Origin: Aestuariimicrobium kwangyangense DSM 21549
GTDB lineage: Bacteria > Actinomycetota > Actinomycetes > Propionibacteriales > Propionibacteriaceae
Assembly (NCBI RefSeq): GCF_000421525.1
Contig: NZ_ATXE01000001.1
Coordinates: forward strand, 124,001-188,000
Reading direction: 5' to 3'
Length of the DNA: 64,000 nucleotides
Made by a program: the position numbers and the translations under genes. The first letter of the stretch is position 1. Each line of letters begins with the position of its first letter. The notes beneath the pieces were generated by a model. The model did not search any database and was not told the origin of the DNA. It worked only from the letters and a program-made list of their open reading frames with translations. Below, one piece after another: positions 50,457 through 58,409 of the stretch.

Positions 50457-51898
50457 CAGGAGAACCTTTCGTGGTGGATGTGGTCGGCATCGAGGCCTGC
50501 CTGCATGGCTTCCTCGGTCAGGGCGTCGGCCCAGGCCTGGGGTCCGCAGATGTAGAGGTCGGCCTGGGCGATCCAGCCGACGACGTGGGCCAGGTGCAGG
50601 GGACCCGCGCTGGCGGGGGCCCAGCTGCCCCCGCGTGATCCCGTGAGCACCACCAACTGGGCGCCCTTGGCGCGGCACAGCCGGTCGAACTCGGCGAGGT
50701 GGACCAGGTCGTCCTGGCGAGAGCCCCGGGCGATCACGACCGCCCGGCCCGGCTCGACCTCCATGCCCTCCAGCAACGACTTCAGCGGGGCCAGTCCGAC
50801 TCCGGCACCGGCGAGCACGACCGGGACGCGGGTGCGCACGTCCGGCGTGAGCAGCCCGAAGGGTCCCTCGACGCTCACCCTCGTACCCAGGCGAACCGCA
50901 GCCAGGGAGCGAGTGCCGGTACCCAGTCCACGAACGGTGATGCTGAGGCTTCGTCCGTCGGGCGCGGCCGACAGCGAGAACGGGTGGGCGTGCCACCACA
51001 GCCCCGGTGCCCAGAAGCGCCAGCTGAGGAACTGGCCCGGGCGCGCCCCCAGGTGGTCAAGGTTGCGGCCGGTCATGGTGATGCAGACGGAGTCGCGGCT
51101 GACGGGGCGAACCGAGGCGACGCGCAGTCCGTGCTCGAGTGAGCCGACCAACGGACGGACCACCCGGAAGGCCACCAGCGCCGCCGCGGTGGCACTCAGC
51201 AGCAGCACCCAGTAGTCGCGGACGACACCGCCGGCCAACAGTCCGCCCGTCGTGAACTGGTGGGGGATGGCCAGCCCGATGGCGGCGTAGCTGGTGACGT
51301 GGACGACATGCCACACCTCGCGGGGGATGAGGCGCCGGGCGGCCGGGACGGACGTGAGTCCCACCAGTGCGGCGACGCCCGTGCCGACGATGGCCAGCAC
51401 GACGTCGGGGGTGCTCCACAGGTCGGAGATCCCACCCGACCAACTGCCGGCCGTCACCGACCAGGCGGCGGTGAGGAAGAAGATGTGCAGGCCGAGGGTG
51501 ATGAAGGTACTGGGCCCGAGCCGCCTGTGCAGCTCGAGCGCCCCGTCGTGACCGATCGCTCGGTCGACGAACGGGATCCGCGCGGCCAGCAGCAACATCA
51601 GCACCATCAGGGTCATGGCGACCAGACCTGCGATGGCGCCCAGACTGGTGAGCGCCTTGGCGATGCTGCCGAACCCGTAGTCCGATCGTCCGGCCAGGAA
51701 GACAGCCACGGACGCGGCGATCAGCACCCACCCGGTGACGGTGACCAGATCGGCCCTGGCCCGACGCAGCCAGCTGCGCCGGCGGGCACCGGGGAGGCTG
51801 GCCCCGTCTGACCGCCCCCAGGAGGGGCGGGGAGCGGCGGGCACCCGACCCTGACGCGGGGGCGCCTGCTGTGAGGAAGGACGAACGGTGACTGACAT
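50453..51898 (-). CDS. ferric-reductase-like membrane flavocytochrome
   Basis: 481 residues. Six or so helices between residues 50 and 245 with heme-ligand histidines (LHRRLGPSTFITLGLH and WHVVHVTSYAAIGLAIPH), then a ferredoxin-reductase-type FAD domain (HPFSLSAAP) and an NAD(P) domain (GAGVGLAPLKSLLEG, ending YICGPQAW). It moves electrons from NAD(P)H through FAD and two b hemes across the membrane, here presumably to the flavinylated partner. First gene of a three-gene operon with FMN-binding protein and ApbE genes. The start at 51898 has no clear ribosome binding site. Confidence 0.9.
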   Translation of the reverse strand: MSVTVRPSSQQAPPRQGRVPAAPRPSWGRSDGASLPGARRRSWLRRARADLVTVTGWVLIAASVAVFLAGRSDYGFGSIAKALTSLGAIAGLVAMTLMVLMLLLAARIPFVDRAIGHDGALELHRRLGPSTFITLGLHIFFLTAAWSVTAGSWSGGISDLWSTPDVVLAIVGTGVAALVGLTSVPAARRLIPREVWHVVHVTSYAAIGLAIPHQFTTGGLLAGGVVRDYWVLLLSATAAALVAFRVVRPLVGSLEHGLRVASVRPVSRDSVCITMTGRNLDHLGARPGQFLSWRFWAPGLWWHAHPFSLSAAPDGRSLSITVRGLGTGTRSLAAVRLGTRVSVEGPFGLLTPDVRTRVPVVLAGAGVGLAPLKSLLEGMEVEPGRAVVIARGSRQDDLVHLAEFDRLCRAKGAQLVVLTGSRGGSWAPASAGPLHLAHVVGWIAQADLYICGPQAWADALTEEAMQAGLDADHIHHERFSW

Positions 51899-52580
51899 GA
51901 CTCGAGTTGACGCCCGTTGGCTGTGCGCGGGCTGTGTGTCAGCCGTGGGCGGCCTTCGAAGCCTGCGATCGGACGACGCGCAGGTGCGGACGAAGGCAGT
52001 GCGCGATGTCGTGCATCGCCGTCTGGGCGAGCGTCGTCAACGCCTCCGGAGCGATGCGAAGGAAGGGGCTCCCGCCGGGCCCTGAATGGCCTCCACGCCA
52101 TTGGTGGTGCGCGGCCGACAAGGGGTCGTGTCCCCGCCGATCGGAAACATGTCCGCGTAGCGGAAAGTGGTCGCGATGGCAGGCATCAACCGGTTCCCCG
52201 GGTTGCCAGCGGTCACCAGTCGACACCCGGCGCGCGAGCCGCTGTCAGCCCCTCACGGTGCTCGCGGAACCCATCGGGCGGGTCACCGGCGGACATCAGT
52301 ACCCGGGCATGTGGGAACCCGGACCACGAGCATTTGGGGGGATGCGCAAAATGGGGGGATGCGCGCGCTGTGATCCGGGTTCGACAACCATGTTAGGTGA
52401 CACTTGCCCCGTTCGCGAACCCAGTCCCACCACCCCACTCTCTGAAAGAAGATGAAAGAAGTCTCACAAGGGGGGATGTGGTTGTGGAATTGGTCACATT
52501 CGCTTGAATCTCCGTGATCCAGCCGTGATGTGACCGTTTCGGGGCGCGCCGGGGCCGCCGGAGCTGGCATTTCGCAGGGG
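51899..52580. other. 682-bp gene-poor region upstream of flavin operon
   Basis: No frame here looks coding. It has a local inverted pair GGTCACAT/ATGTGACC (52492-52499 and 52528-52535), a direct repeat of TGGGGGGATGCGC separated by a few bases (about 52335-52370), a GGAAACATGTCC stretch near 52141 with repeated CGGAAA, and an A/G-rich patch (about 52440-52480) that is less GC-rich than its surroundings. It may be decayed sequence or a control region. Confidence 0.5.
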
Positions 52581-53231
52581 TCAGGCGCCGAGCCGATAGC
52601 CCAGCCCGCGCTGGGTGAAGATGACTCGCGGACCGTGCGCCTCGAGGCGACGGCGCAGCGACGAGAGGTGCACCTCGACGAGGTTCTGCCCGTACCCCTC
52701 GTATCCCCAGACGGCAGACATCAACTCCCCCTTGGACACCGTCAGCCCCGGGGTGCGTGCCAACCGCCACAAGAGTTTGCGCTCCGTCTCGGTGAGGGCC
52801 ACCTCGGAACCGTCGCGGAGCACCCGGTGGGCACCGGGTTCGATCACGAGGTCGTCGACCGTCACGGCCGATCCCGAGTCCCCGTCCAACAGCTGGGCGA
52901 CTCGCTCCACCATCGCCGCGGCCTCGAGCGAACGAGGCAGGTGAAGGTCTGCTGGCACCCTGGTGGCCCGGGAGCGGCCGGACGTCTTGCCCACGACCAA
53001 CACCCTGACAGCGGTCTCGCCGCGCGCAGCCTTGAGTGCGGCGACGTCCGCCTCGGGCAGCGCGCCTTCGACGACGAGCACCTCGGGACGAAGGGCTTGG
53101 AGGGCCGGCAACAAGGGGCTGCCATCTGCCAGCCCGTGCGCCTGGTGCCCGTGGGAGCGCAGGCTGCTCACGAGGGCGCGACGATTTGCCATCGTGTCCC
53201 CCACCACCAGTACCCGCCCCACGGGGTACAT
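52581..53231 (-). CDS. OmpR-type response regulator with degenerate receiver (orphan)
   Basis: 216 residues. A receiver-like domain (1-120) is followed by an OmpR/PhoB winged helix (125-216: LTETERKLLWRLART, LMSAVWGYEGYGQNLVEVHLSSLRRRLE, TQRGLGYRLGA). The phospho-acceptor position reads VVEGALP, with Glu55 where Asp is expected, and the acidic pair near the N-terminus is Gly11-Asp12. Normal phosphorylation is therefore unlikely. No histidine kinase gene is adjacent. AGGAG 5 nt before the ATG fixes the start. Divergent from the penicillin-binding protein gene. Confidence 0.88.
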   Translation of the reverse strand: MYPVGRVLVVGDTMANRRALVSSLRSHGHQAHGLADGSPLLPALQALRPEVLVVEGALPEADVAALKAARGETAVRVLVVGKTSGRSRATRVPADLHLPRSLEAAAMVERVAQLLDGDSGSAVTVDDLVIEPGAHRVLRDGSEVALTETERKLLWRLARTPGLTVSKGELMSAVWGYEGYGQNLVEVHLSSLRRRLEAHGPRVIFTQRGLGYRLGA

Positions 53232-53410
53232 CTTGCTCCTGTTGGGGCCATCACACCAGTGCCTGTTTTCGTGCTCACTAGGCATGGCGACCCGAACCGG
53301 TGTGACTGGGGCGGCTCCGGCCCCCCTGAGCGGAAATCGATGGCCACAGGGGCCGGGGAGAGTTGTCGGAGGGGGCGGCTATTGTCGACCGCAACGAGAG
53401 GATGCCAGCG

Positions 53411-55372
53411 ATGCCCGACACCCCCCGAGCGCTCGGCGCAGCCCTTCGACCGGCTGTCGTCTGTCTGCTCGCCGTGACAGTCAGCCTGGCTGGGTGCAGC
53501 ACAGTGCCGTCCTTCAAACCGAACCCCAGTCCCACCGCGGCACAGGCGACTCCCTACCAGGGCCCGGTCGCCGATCAGACGGTGACGGCGCTGGTGCAGG
53601 GGCTGGTGGCGGGGAATCTCGACAAGGTGCCGATCATCGGAGACGCCGCCTCTGCCAAGGGTGCGCGCGATGACTACGCGACGATCATGTCGGGCATGGA
53701 CGGGCTGACTCCCTCGATCACCACCACCCCGGTGCGCTACCTGCCGGGTGGGGTCGCCCAGGTCGACCTGAAGCAGAGTTACGCGTTCGAGACCTCGAGT
53801 TGGCAGTTCACGACCACGGCGCGGCTGAACCTCAGCGAGGGCCGCTGGTTCGTCCAGTGGGACCCGAGCATCATCCACAGTGACCTGGACGAGCGGAACC
53901 GCCTGAGGCACACGCGCACCGTGCCGGGGCGCGCAGCCATCGTCGGCGCAGGCAACCAGACCCTGATGGAGGAACGCGAACTCTTCCGGGTCGGCATCGA
54001 CAAGCAGAACCTGCCGGCGTCGCAGTGGGACTCCTCGGCCAAGGCGCTGGCGACCCTCGTCAATGCCAATCCAGGCGAGTTCGCCGCCCGCGTGAAGGCT
54101 GCCGGCGCCAAGGCCTTCGTCGCGGTCGCAACCCTGCGTCAGACCGACATCCCGGCCGGGATGACCGCCATCCCGGGAGCCGCGACCGTGGCGACGACCG
54201 GGGTGGTCGGGCCCAGCCGTACGTTCGCCAGGTCCATCCTGGGTGTGGTCGGCGAGGCCACCCCTGAGCAGATCAAGGCGAGCAAGGGGTTGCTGCAGGT
54301 CGGCGACCTGGTCGGGCAGAGCGGCCTGCAGCGCCGTTATGACAAGCAGTTGCGCGGGTCGGTGGGGCACGTCATCTCGTTGGTGCCCCGCAAGGGGCTG
54401 TCGACCCCGGCCCCGAGTGACAAACCGGACGTCGAGACCGACTTGTTCACCCAGGCGCAGGTGGAAGGGAAACCCTTGCAGGTCTCCCTCGACATCGATA
54501 GGCAGATGAAGGCAGAGGAGGTGCTCGCCACAGTGGCGCCGATCGCCTCGATGGTGGTCATCAAGCCATCGACCGGCGAGATCGTCGCCGCTGCCAACTC
54601 CCCTGCTGCCGGGGAGAACCCGGATGCGACCTTCGGCCGCTATGCCCCCGGCTCCACGTTCAAGGTGGTGACCGCCCTGGCCCTGCTGCGCAAGGGGTAC
54701 AGCGCGGGCACTCCGGTGAACTGCTCCCCGACCGTCACGGTCAACGGTCGCGTCTTCAAGAACTACTCCGACTTCCCCGCCTCCAGGGTGGGCACCATGA
54801 GCCTGCAGGACGCCTTGGCCCTGTCGTGCAACACCGCCATGATCCGTGCCTACACCAAGCTCGGGCCCGGCGACCTGGCCCAGGCCGCCTCGAGTCTGGG
54901 GCTCGGGAAGGACTACGACGCAGGCTTCTCGTCCTTCTTCGGGTCGGTGCCACAGGCGCCGAACCTGACCACCAAGGCGGCCGACATGATCGGCCAGGGA
55001 CAGGTCGAGGCCTCACCGATGGCCATGGCGGGGTTGGCAGCCTCGGTCTCGGCCGGACGGACCACGATCCCGTGGCTGGTGGCGACCAGCAAGCCGCGCC
55101 CCGCCGCTCCTCCGCTCACCAGTGGCGAGGCCGCCCAACTGCGCCAGATGATGCAAGCTGTCGTGTCGAGTGGCACCGCGCACGGCCTGCAGGGTCTGAT
55201 GCTGGGTGCCAAGTCGGGCACGGCGGAGTACGGCTCCGCCAAACCCCCCAGGACACACGCCTGGATGATCGCCTACAACTCCAAGGACCTGGCGATCGCG
55301 GTCATGGTGGCCGACGGGGAGTCGGGTTCGAAGAGTGCGCTCCCCCTGATCAAGGCCTACCTGGCCCCCTGA
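53411..55372 (+). CDS. penicillin-binding protein (transpeptidase) lipoprotein with MecA-like N-domain
   Basis: 653 residues. A signal peptide with lipobox LAGC precedes an NTF2-like MecA_N domain (about 50-150), a dimerisation-type domain and the transpeptidase domain. Catalytic motifs are Ser415-x-x-Lys418 (STFK), Ser472-Cys-Asn474 and Lys601-Ser-Gly. It cross-links peptidoglycan at the outer face of the membrane. GAGAGG precedes an ATG pair; 53411 has the better spacing. The sirtuin gene follows after 25 bp. Confidence 0.92.
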   Translation: MPDTPRALGAALRPAVVCLLAVTVSLAGCSTVPSFKPNPSPTAAQATPYQGPVADQTVTALVQGLVAGNLDKVPIIGDAASAKGARDDYATIMSGMDGLTPSITTTPVRYLPGGVAQVDLKQSYAFETSSWQFTTTARLNLSEGRWFVQWDPSIIHSDLDERNRLRHTRTVPGRAAIVGAGNQTLMEERELFRVGIDKQNLPASQWDSSAKALATLVNANPGEFAARVKAAGAKAFVAVATLRQTDIPAGMTAIPGAATVATTGVVGPSRTFARSILGVVGEATPEQIKASKGLLQVGDLVGQSGLQRRYDKQLRGSVGHVISLVPRKGLSTPAPSDKPDVETDLFTQAQVEGKPLQVSLDIDRQMKAEEVLATVAPIASMVVIKPSTGEIVAAANSPAAGENPDATFGRYAPGSTFKVVTALALLRKGYSAGTPVNCSPTVTVNGRVFKNYSDFPASRVGTMSLQDALALSCNTAMIRAYTKLGPGDLAQAASSLGLGKDYDAGFSSFFGSVPQAPNLTTKAADMIGQGQVEASPMAMAGLAASVSAGRTTIPWLVATSKPRPAAPPLTSGEAAQLRQMMQAVVSSGTAHGLQGLMLGAKSGTAEYGSAKPPRTHAWMIAYNSKDLAIAVMVADGESGSKSALPLIKAYLAP

Positions 55373-55397
55373 CCGCCCGACCCTCGATGGAGGACCC

Positions 55398-56168
55398 ATG
55401 CATCTGGCATCCGTGGACGAGGTACGCGAACGACTGGACGCCGCCTCACGCATCGTGGTGCTGACCGGCGCCGGCATCTCGACAGCGGCTGGGATCCCCG
55501 ACTTCCGCGGCCCCCAGGGCCTGTGGACCCAGGACCCGGACGCCGAACTCGTCTCGACACTCTCGTACTACCTCGAGGACGAGGATGTCCGGCGGACCGC
55601 TTGGCAGCGCCGCTTGGCCCAGGCGGCGGACCACCACCAGCCGACCGACGCCCACCGTGCCCTGGTGGCACTCGAGCACCAGGGCCGTTTGTCAGGGGTC
55701 GTGACGCAGAACACCGACGGTCTCCACCTCGACGCCGGTCACAGCCCGGCGGTGGTGCACGAGATCCACGGTTCGGCGCGAACCTGCAGGTGTGAGCGGT
55801 GCGGACACCGGCAGCCCATGGCACAGGTGCTGGCCCGCGTGGGCGCAGGCGAGGCGGACCCCCATTGTCAGCAGCCCGAGGGACGGGGGACCTGTGACGG
55901 CATCCTTCGGGCCACGGTGGTGCTCTTCGGGGAGATGCTCGATCCGCACGTGCTGCAGGCGTGCGTCGACGCCGTGGAGCGATGCGACCTGCTGGTTGCG
56001 ATCGGCTCGACGCTCGCCGTCAACCCGGCAGCTGCGCTGGTGCCCTTCGCCATCGGGAACGGGGCGCGGGTCGTGATCGTGAACAATGCGGAGACCGAGC
56101 ACGACGACCTCGCGCACGACGTGCTCCGCGGAGACATCCAGGACCTGGTGCCGCGCCTCGTGCGGTGA
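55398..56168 (+). CDS. NAD-dependent protein deacylase (sirtuin)
   Basis: 256 residues. NAD-binding GAGISTAAGIPDFRG, catalytic TQNTDGLH and His of IHGSA, and the zinc ribbon with Cys in CRCERC and later HCQQ/GTCDG. It removes acyl groups from lysines, often on acetyl-CoA synthetase. GGAGG lies before the ATG. Downstream of the PBP gene in the same direction and probably co-transcribed; a strong hairpin ends the unit. Confidence 0.93.
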   Translation: MHLASVDEVRERLDAASRIVVLTGAGISTAAGIPDFRGPQGLWTQDPDAELVSTLSYYLEDEDVRRTAWQRRLAQAADHHQPTDAHRALVALEHQGRLSGVVTQNTDGLHLDAGHSPAVVHEIHGSARTCRCERCGHRQPMAQVLARVGAGEADPHCQQPEGRGTCDGILRATVVLFGEMLDPHVLQACVDAVERCDLLVAIGSTLAVNPAAALVPFAIGNGARVVIVNNAETEHDDLAHDVLRGDIQDLVPRLVR

Positions 56169-56197
56169 CCCCCGGGGAACCGCCGTCCAACAGCGCT

Positions 56198-56228
56198 CGA
56201 CGGGCCGGGGCCGCGCCCCGGCCCGTCG
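56198..56228 (+). terminator. 14-bp hairpin terminator
   Basis: Arms 56198-56211 and 56215-56228 around CGC, 30 bp after the sirtuin stop and just after the end of the convergent DUF3618 gene. Confidence 0.88.
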
Positions 56229-56236
56229 TCGTGCGC

Positions 56237-56854
56237 TCAGCTCCCCTGGACCTCGCGAACGGTGGCGGCTGACTCCTGGGCCTGTCCCTGCACCTGCTCC
56301 TTGGCGGCCTGACCCTCGTCCTTGACGCGGTTGGCGGCGTCACCGGCACTCGCCTTCACGGAGTCGACTGCCTCCTGAGCGGGTGCCTTGAGGTTCTGGG
56401 CCACATCCTTGGCGGCCTGCACCGCCTTCTCCTTGAGCGGCTCGACCTCATCCTGCAGGTGGGACACCGCCCGCTGCTCCTTCTCGGACGCAGGCACGAG
56501 GGACGACACGAGCAGACCCACCCCAAAGGCGACCAGACCTGCCGCCAGCGGATTGCCGCGTGCCTTGCGCTTCACGACGGAAGGCGCATGTGAGACGCGG
56601 TCGCCCATGTCGGAGAGGGTCTCGGACGCGCCCTCCTTGAGGTCACCGACCCGACCACCGTCATGGGGGTCGTCGGGAGATCCCATGATGGCGTCGCGAG
56701 CGCCGCTGACCGCCCCCTTCACCCGTTCCACCTGCCGGTGGGCCACGTTTCGGGGGTCGGCGGTGTCGACCAGCGCGTCGACGTTGTGGCTCAACTCCGA
56801 GCGGGTCTGGTCGATGTCGGATCGAATCTGGTCTGGATCATTGTTGATGGTCAT
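56237..56854 (-). CDS. DUF3618 membrane protein
   Basis: 205 residues. The N-terminal DUF3618 signature (IRSDIDQTRSELSHNVDAL) is followed by a linker, one transmembrane helix (NPLAAGLVAFGVGLLVSSLV, about residue 110), and a long Ala/Glu/Lys/Gln helix similar to LEA-type or apolipoprotein-like repeats. Such proteins are common in actinobacterial stress-induced envelope operons. ATG shares one base with the Holin-X stop. Confidence 0.85.
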   Translation of the reverse strand: MTINNDPDQIRSDIDQTRSELSHNVDALVDTADPRNVAHRQVERVKGAVSGARDAIMGSPDDPHDGGRVGDLKEGASETLSDMGDRVSHAPSVVKRKARGNPLAAGLVAFGVGLLVSSLVPASEKEQRAVSHLQDEVEPLKEKAVQAAKDVAQNLKAPAQEAVDSVKASAGDAANRVKDEGQAAKEQVQGQAQESAATVREVQGS

Positions 56855-57324
56855 CACATCTCCTGTCCTTGGCCCTTGATGGCGCCCGGTACCTTGCTCA
56901 ATGTTTCGGTGGTCTGTTCCAGTCCCCGAATGCGTGCGAATTCGTGTTTGCCCTTCAGGAACAAAACTCCGGCGACAATGGCCCACACGATCGCAACGAT
57001 CAATGCTGACCATTCCTTGCCCATGAACTGGCCCAGTCCCCACCATGCACTGGTCGAGACGAACCCGAGGAACATCAGGCCGCCGATGCCTGCGCCGGCG
57101 AAGAGGCCGATGCCCTTTCCTGCTTGGGTTCCGGACTGGCGAACCTCCGCCTTGGCCAAGGCCACTTCCTGACGCATCAGCGTGGACAGATTGCTCGCGA
57201 CGTCGCCGAGCACCTCCCCGAGGCTGCGGCCGTCGTCGGTCTCGAGCGCGGGCCTGCGGCCCTGGTAACCCTCGCGCACCGCGTCGGTCACCGAGCCGCC
57301 CGACGGATTGAACTCCTCGCTCAT
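56854..57324 (-). CDS. Holin-X family (putative actinobacterial holin superfamily III) protein
   Basis: 156 residues. SLGEVLGDVASNLSTLMRQEVALAKAEVRQSG, then two transmembrane helices, is the standard Holin-X layout. Despite the name, most chromosomal members are not in prophages and work in the envelope. The start overlaps the upstream stop (ATGA), and the stop overlaps the DUF3618 start. No phage genes are near. Confidence 0.88.
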   Translation of the reverse strand: MSEEFNPSGGSVTDAVREGYQGRRPALETDDGRSLGEVLGDVASNLSTLMRQEVALAKAEVRQSGTQAGKGIGLFAGAGIGGLMFLGFVSTSAWWGLGQFMGKEWSALIVAIVWAIVAGVLFLKGKHEFARIRGLEQTTETLSKVPGAIKGQGQEM

Positions 57325-58118
57325 CGCAGCCCCCCTCCCGGCCCGACCGGCTGGTCGGTGGTCAGGAATCCAGCCCCTCCCACCGGTTCGGGAGCGAAGG
57401 GAGCCGACTCCCTGACTGCCGGGTACTCCGACCTGCGCGCCTCGACGGCGCGCGCGCCATCACCGGAATCAAGGCTGGTGTTGGCCGCGACCGCACCTCG
57501 GGTCAGCCGGCCGGCAACCACCCCCGCGAGACCGCACAGGGCCAGGAAGGTGACGGGCTTGCGTCGGGCGAAAGAGGTCACCTCTGCCAGCACGTCGGCC
57601 GGTTCGCGCGTCTCGAGCCACTCGGCCGCCCTGCTCCCCTCGTGGGCAGCTTGGCGGGCGAGGCTGGTGAGCGGCCCGCTCTCGGTCGACCCTGTCGCCA
57701 TCCCGTGCATCTCCCGGGTCAGCGAGCGGAGCCCGGAGGCGAGGCTCTGCTGTTGGGTGCCCGCCTGCTCGCTGAGCTGCTGGGTCAGGGAGTCGAGCAG
57801 GTTCTTGGCGTGGTCCCTGGCTTCTGCTGCGACGTGGGCGGCTTCCGAGCGGGCGGTGTCGACCACCTGGCTGCCGGCATCGACGGCCGCGTCCTTGACG
57901 CGAGTGGCCTCCTCCTTGCCGACCTGCGTCGTCGAACGATCATCAGTGGTCCGATCCTGCGAACTGCCTGCGGGAGCTCCGGTGGCCGTTGTCGGCCACG
58001 CTCCACCATCGCCGCGGCTGGCTTCGGTCTGGACGAAGTCGCTGTCGGCGGTCGGGAATGGCTCCTCAGGTGCCCACTGGGTGTAGGCGGGATCGTTGTC
58101 TCGTGGGGTGTGTGTCAT
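57321..58118 (-). CDS. hypothetical Ala-rich coiled protein of envelope operon
   Basis: 265 residues. Disordered acidic N-terminus, then about 100 residues of Ala/Glu/Gln/Asp helix (likely coiled coil), a short hydrophobic helix (PVTFLALCGLAGVVAGRLTRG, about residue 190) and a disordered tail. No family is recognised. First gene of the operon with Holin-X and DUF3618. The region upstream has a perfect inverted repeat (58243-58284). Confidence 0.72.
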   Translation of the reverse strand: MTHTPRDNDPAYTQWAPEEPFPTADSDFVQTEASRGDGGAWPTTATGAPAGSSQDRTTDDRSTTQVGKEEATRVKDAAVDAGSQVVDTARSEAAHVAAEARDHAKNLLDSLTQQLSEQAGTQQQSLASGLRSLTREMHGMATGSTESGPLTSLARQAAHEGSRAAEWLETREPADVLAEVTSFARRKPVTFLALCGLAGVVAGRLTRGAVAANTSLDSGDGARAVEARRSEYPAVRESAPFAPEPVGGAGFLTTDQPVGPGGGLR

Positions 58119-58242
58119 GGTGCAGCTCCTCGTTGCTCGCGGTCATCGATCCGGAGTCGGATGACCCGGAATCACAGCGTGAACAGCTGTCTCTCCACGG
58201 TAGGCACAAATGCGGCCAATGGGCGCGTTCACCGATTTTGAG

Positions 58243-58284
58243 TCCAAAAGGGTGGATGGGGACCTGCCACTTCACCCTTTTGGA
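58243..58284. promoter_or_regulatory. perfect 12-bp inverted repeat in divergent promoter region
   Basis: TCCAAAAGGGTG at 58243-58254 and its complement at 58273-58284, with an 18-bp spacer. It lies between the divergent envelope operon (start 58118) and the sugar-binding lipoprotein gene (start 58410). Confidence 0.55.
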
Positions 58285-58409
58285 TGATTCATCGCGCCGC
58301 CATCGAGGCGTAGCTTCCGAACAAGTCACTCCCACGGATCGGTCACTGCTGACCGACCCCTCGGGGCGTCAGAGCGCTGCTCATGTTGCCACCTGCAAGG
58401 AGGAATTCC

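Noticed and set aside
52283-52570. A 95-codon minus-strand frame in the gene-poor gap
   Set aside because: No start signal, no family resemblance and composition unlike neighbouring proteins.
56854-57324. Prophage signal from the Holin-X gene
   Set aside because: The family is a common chromosomal envelope protein in actinobacteria and no phage structural, lysis or integrase genes are near.
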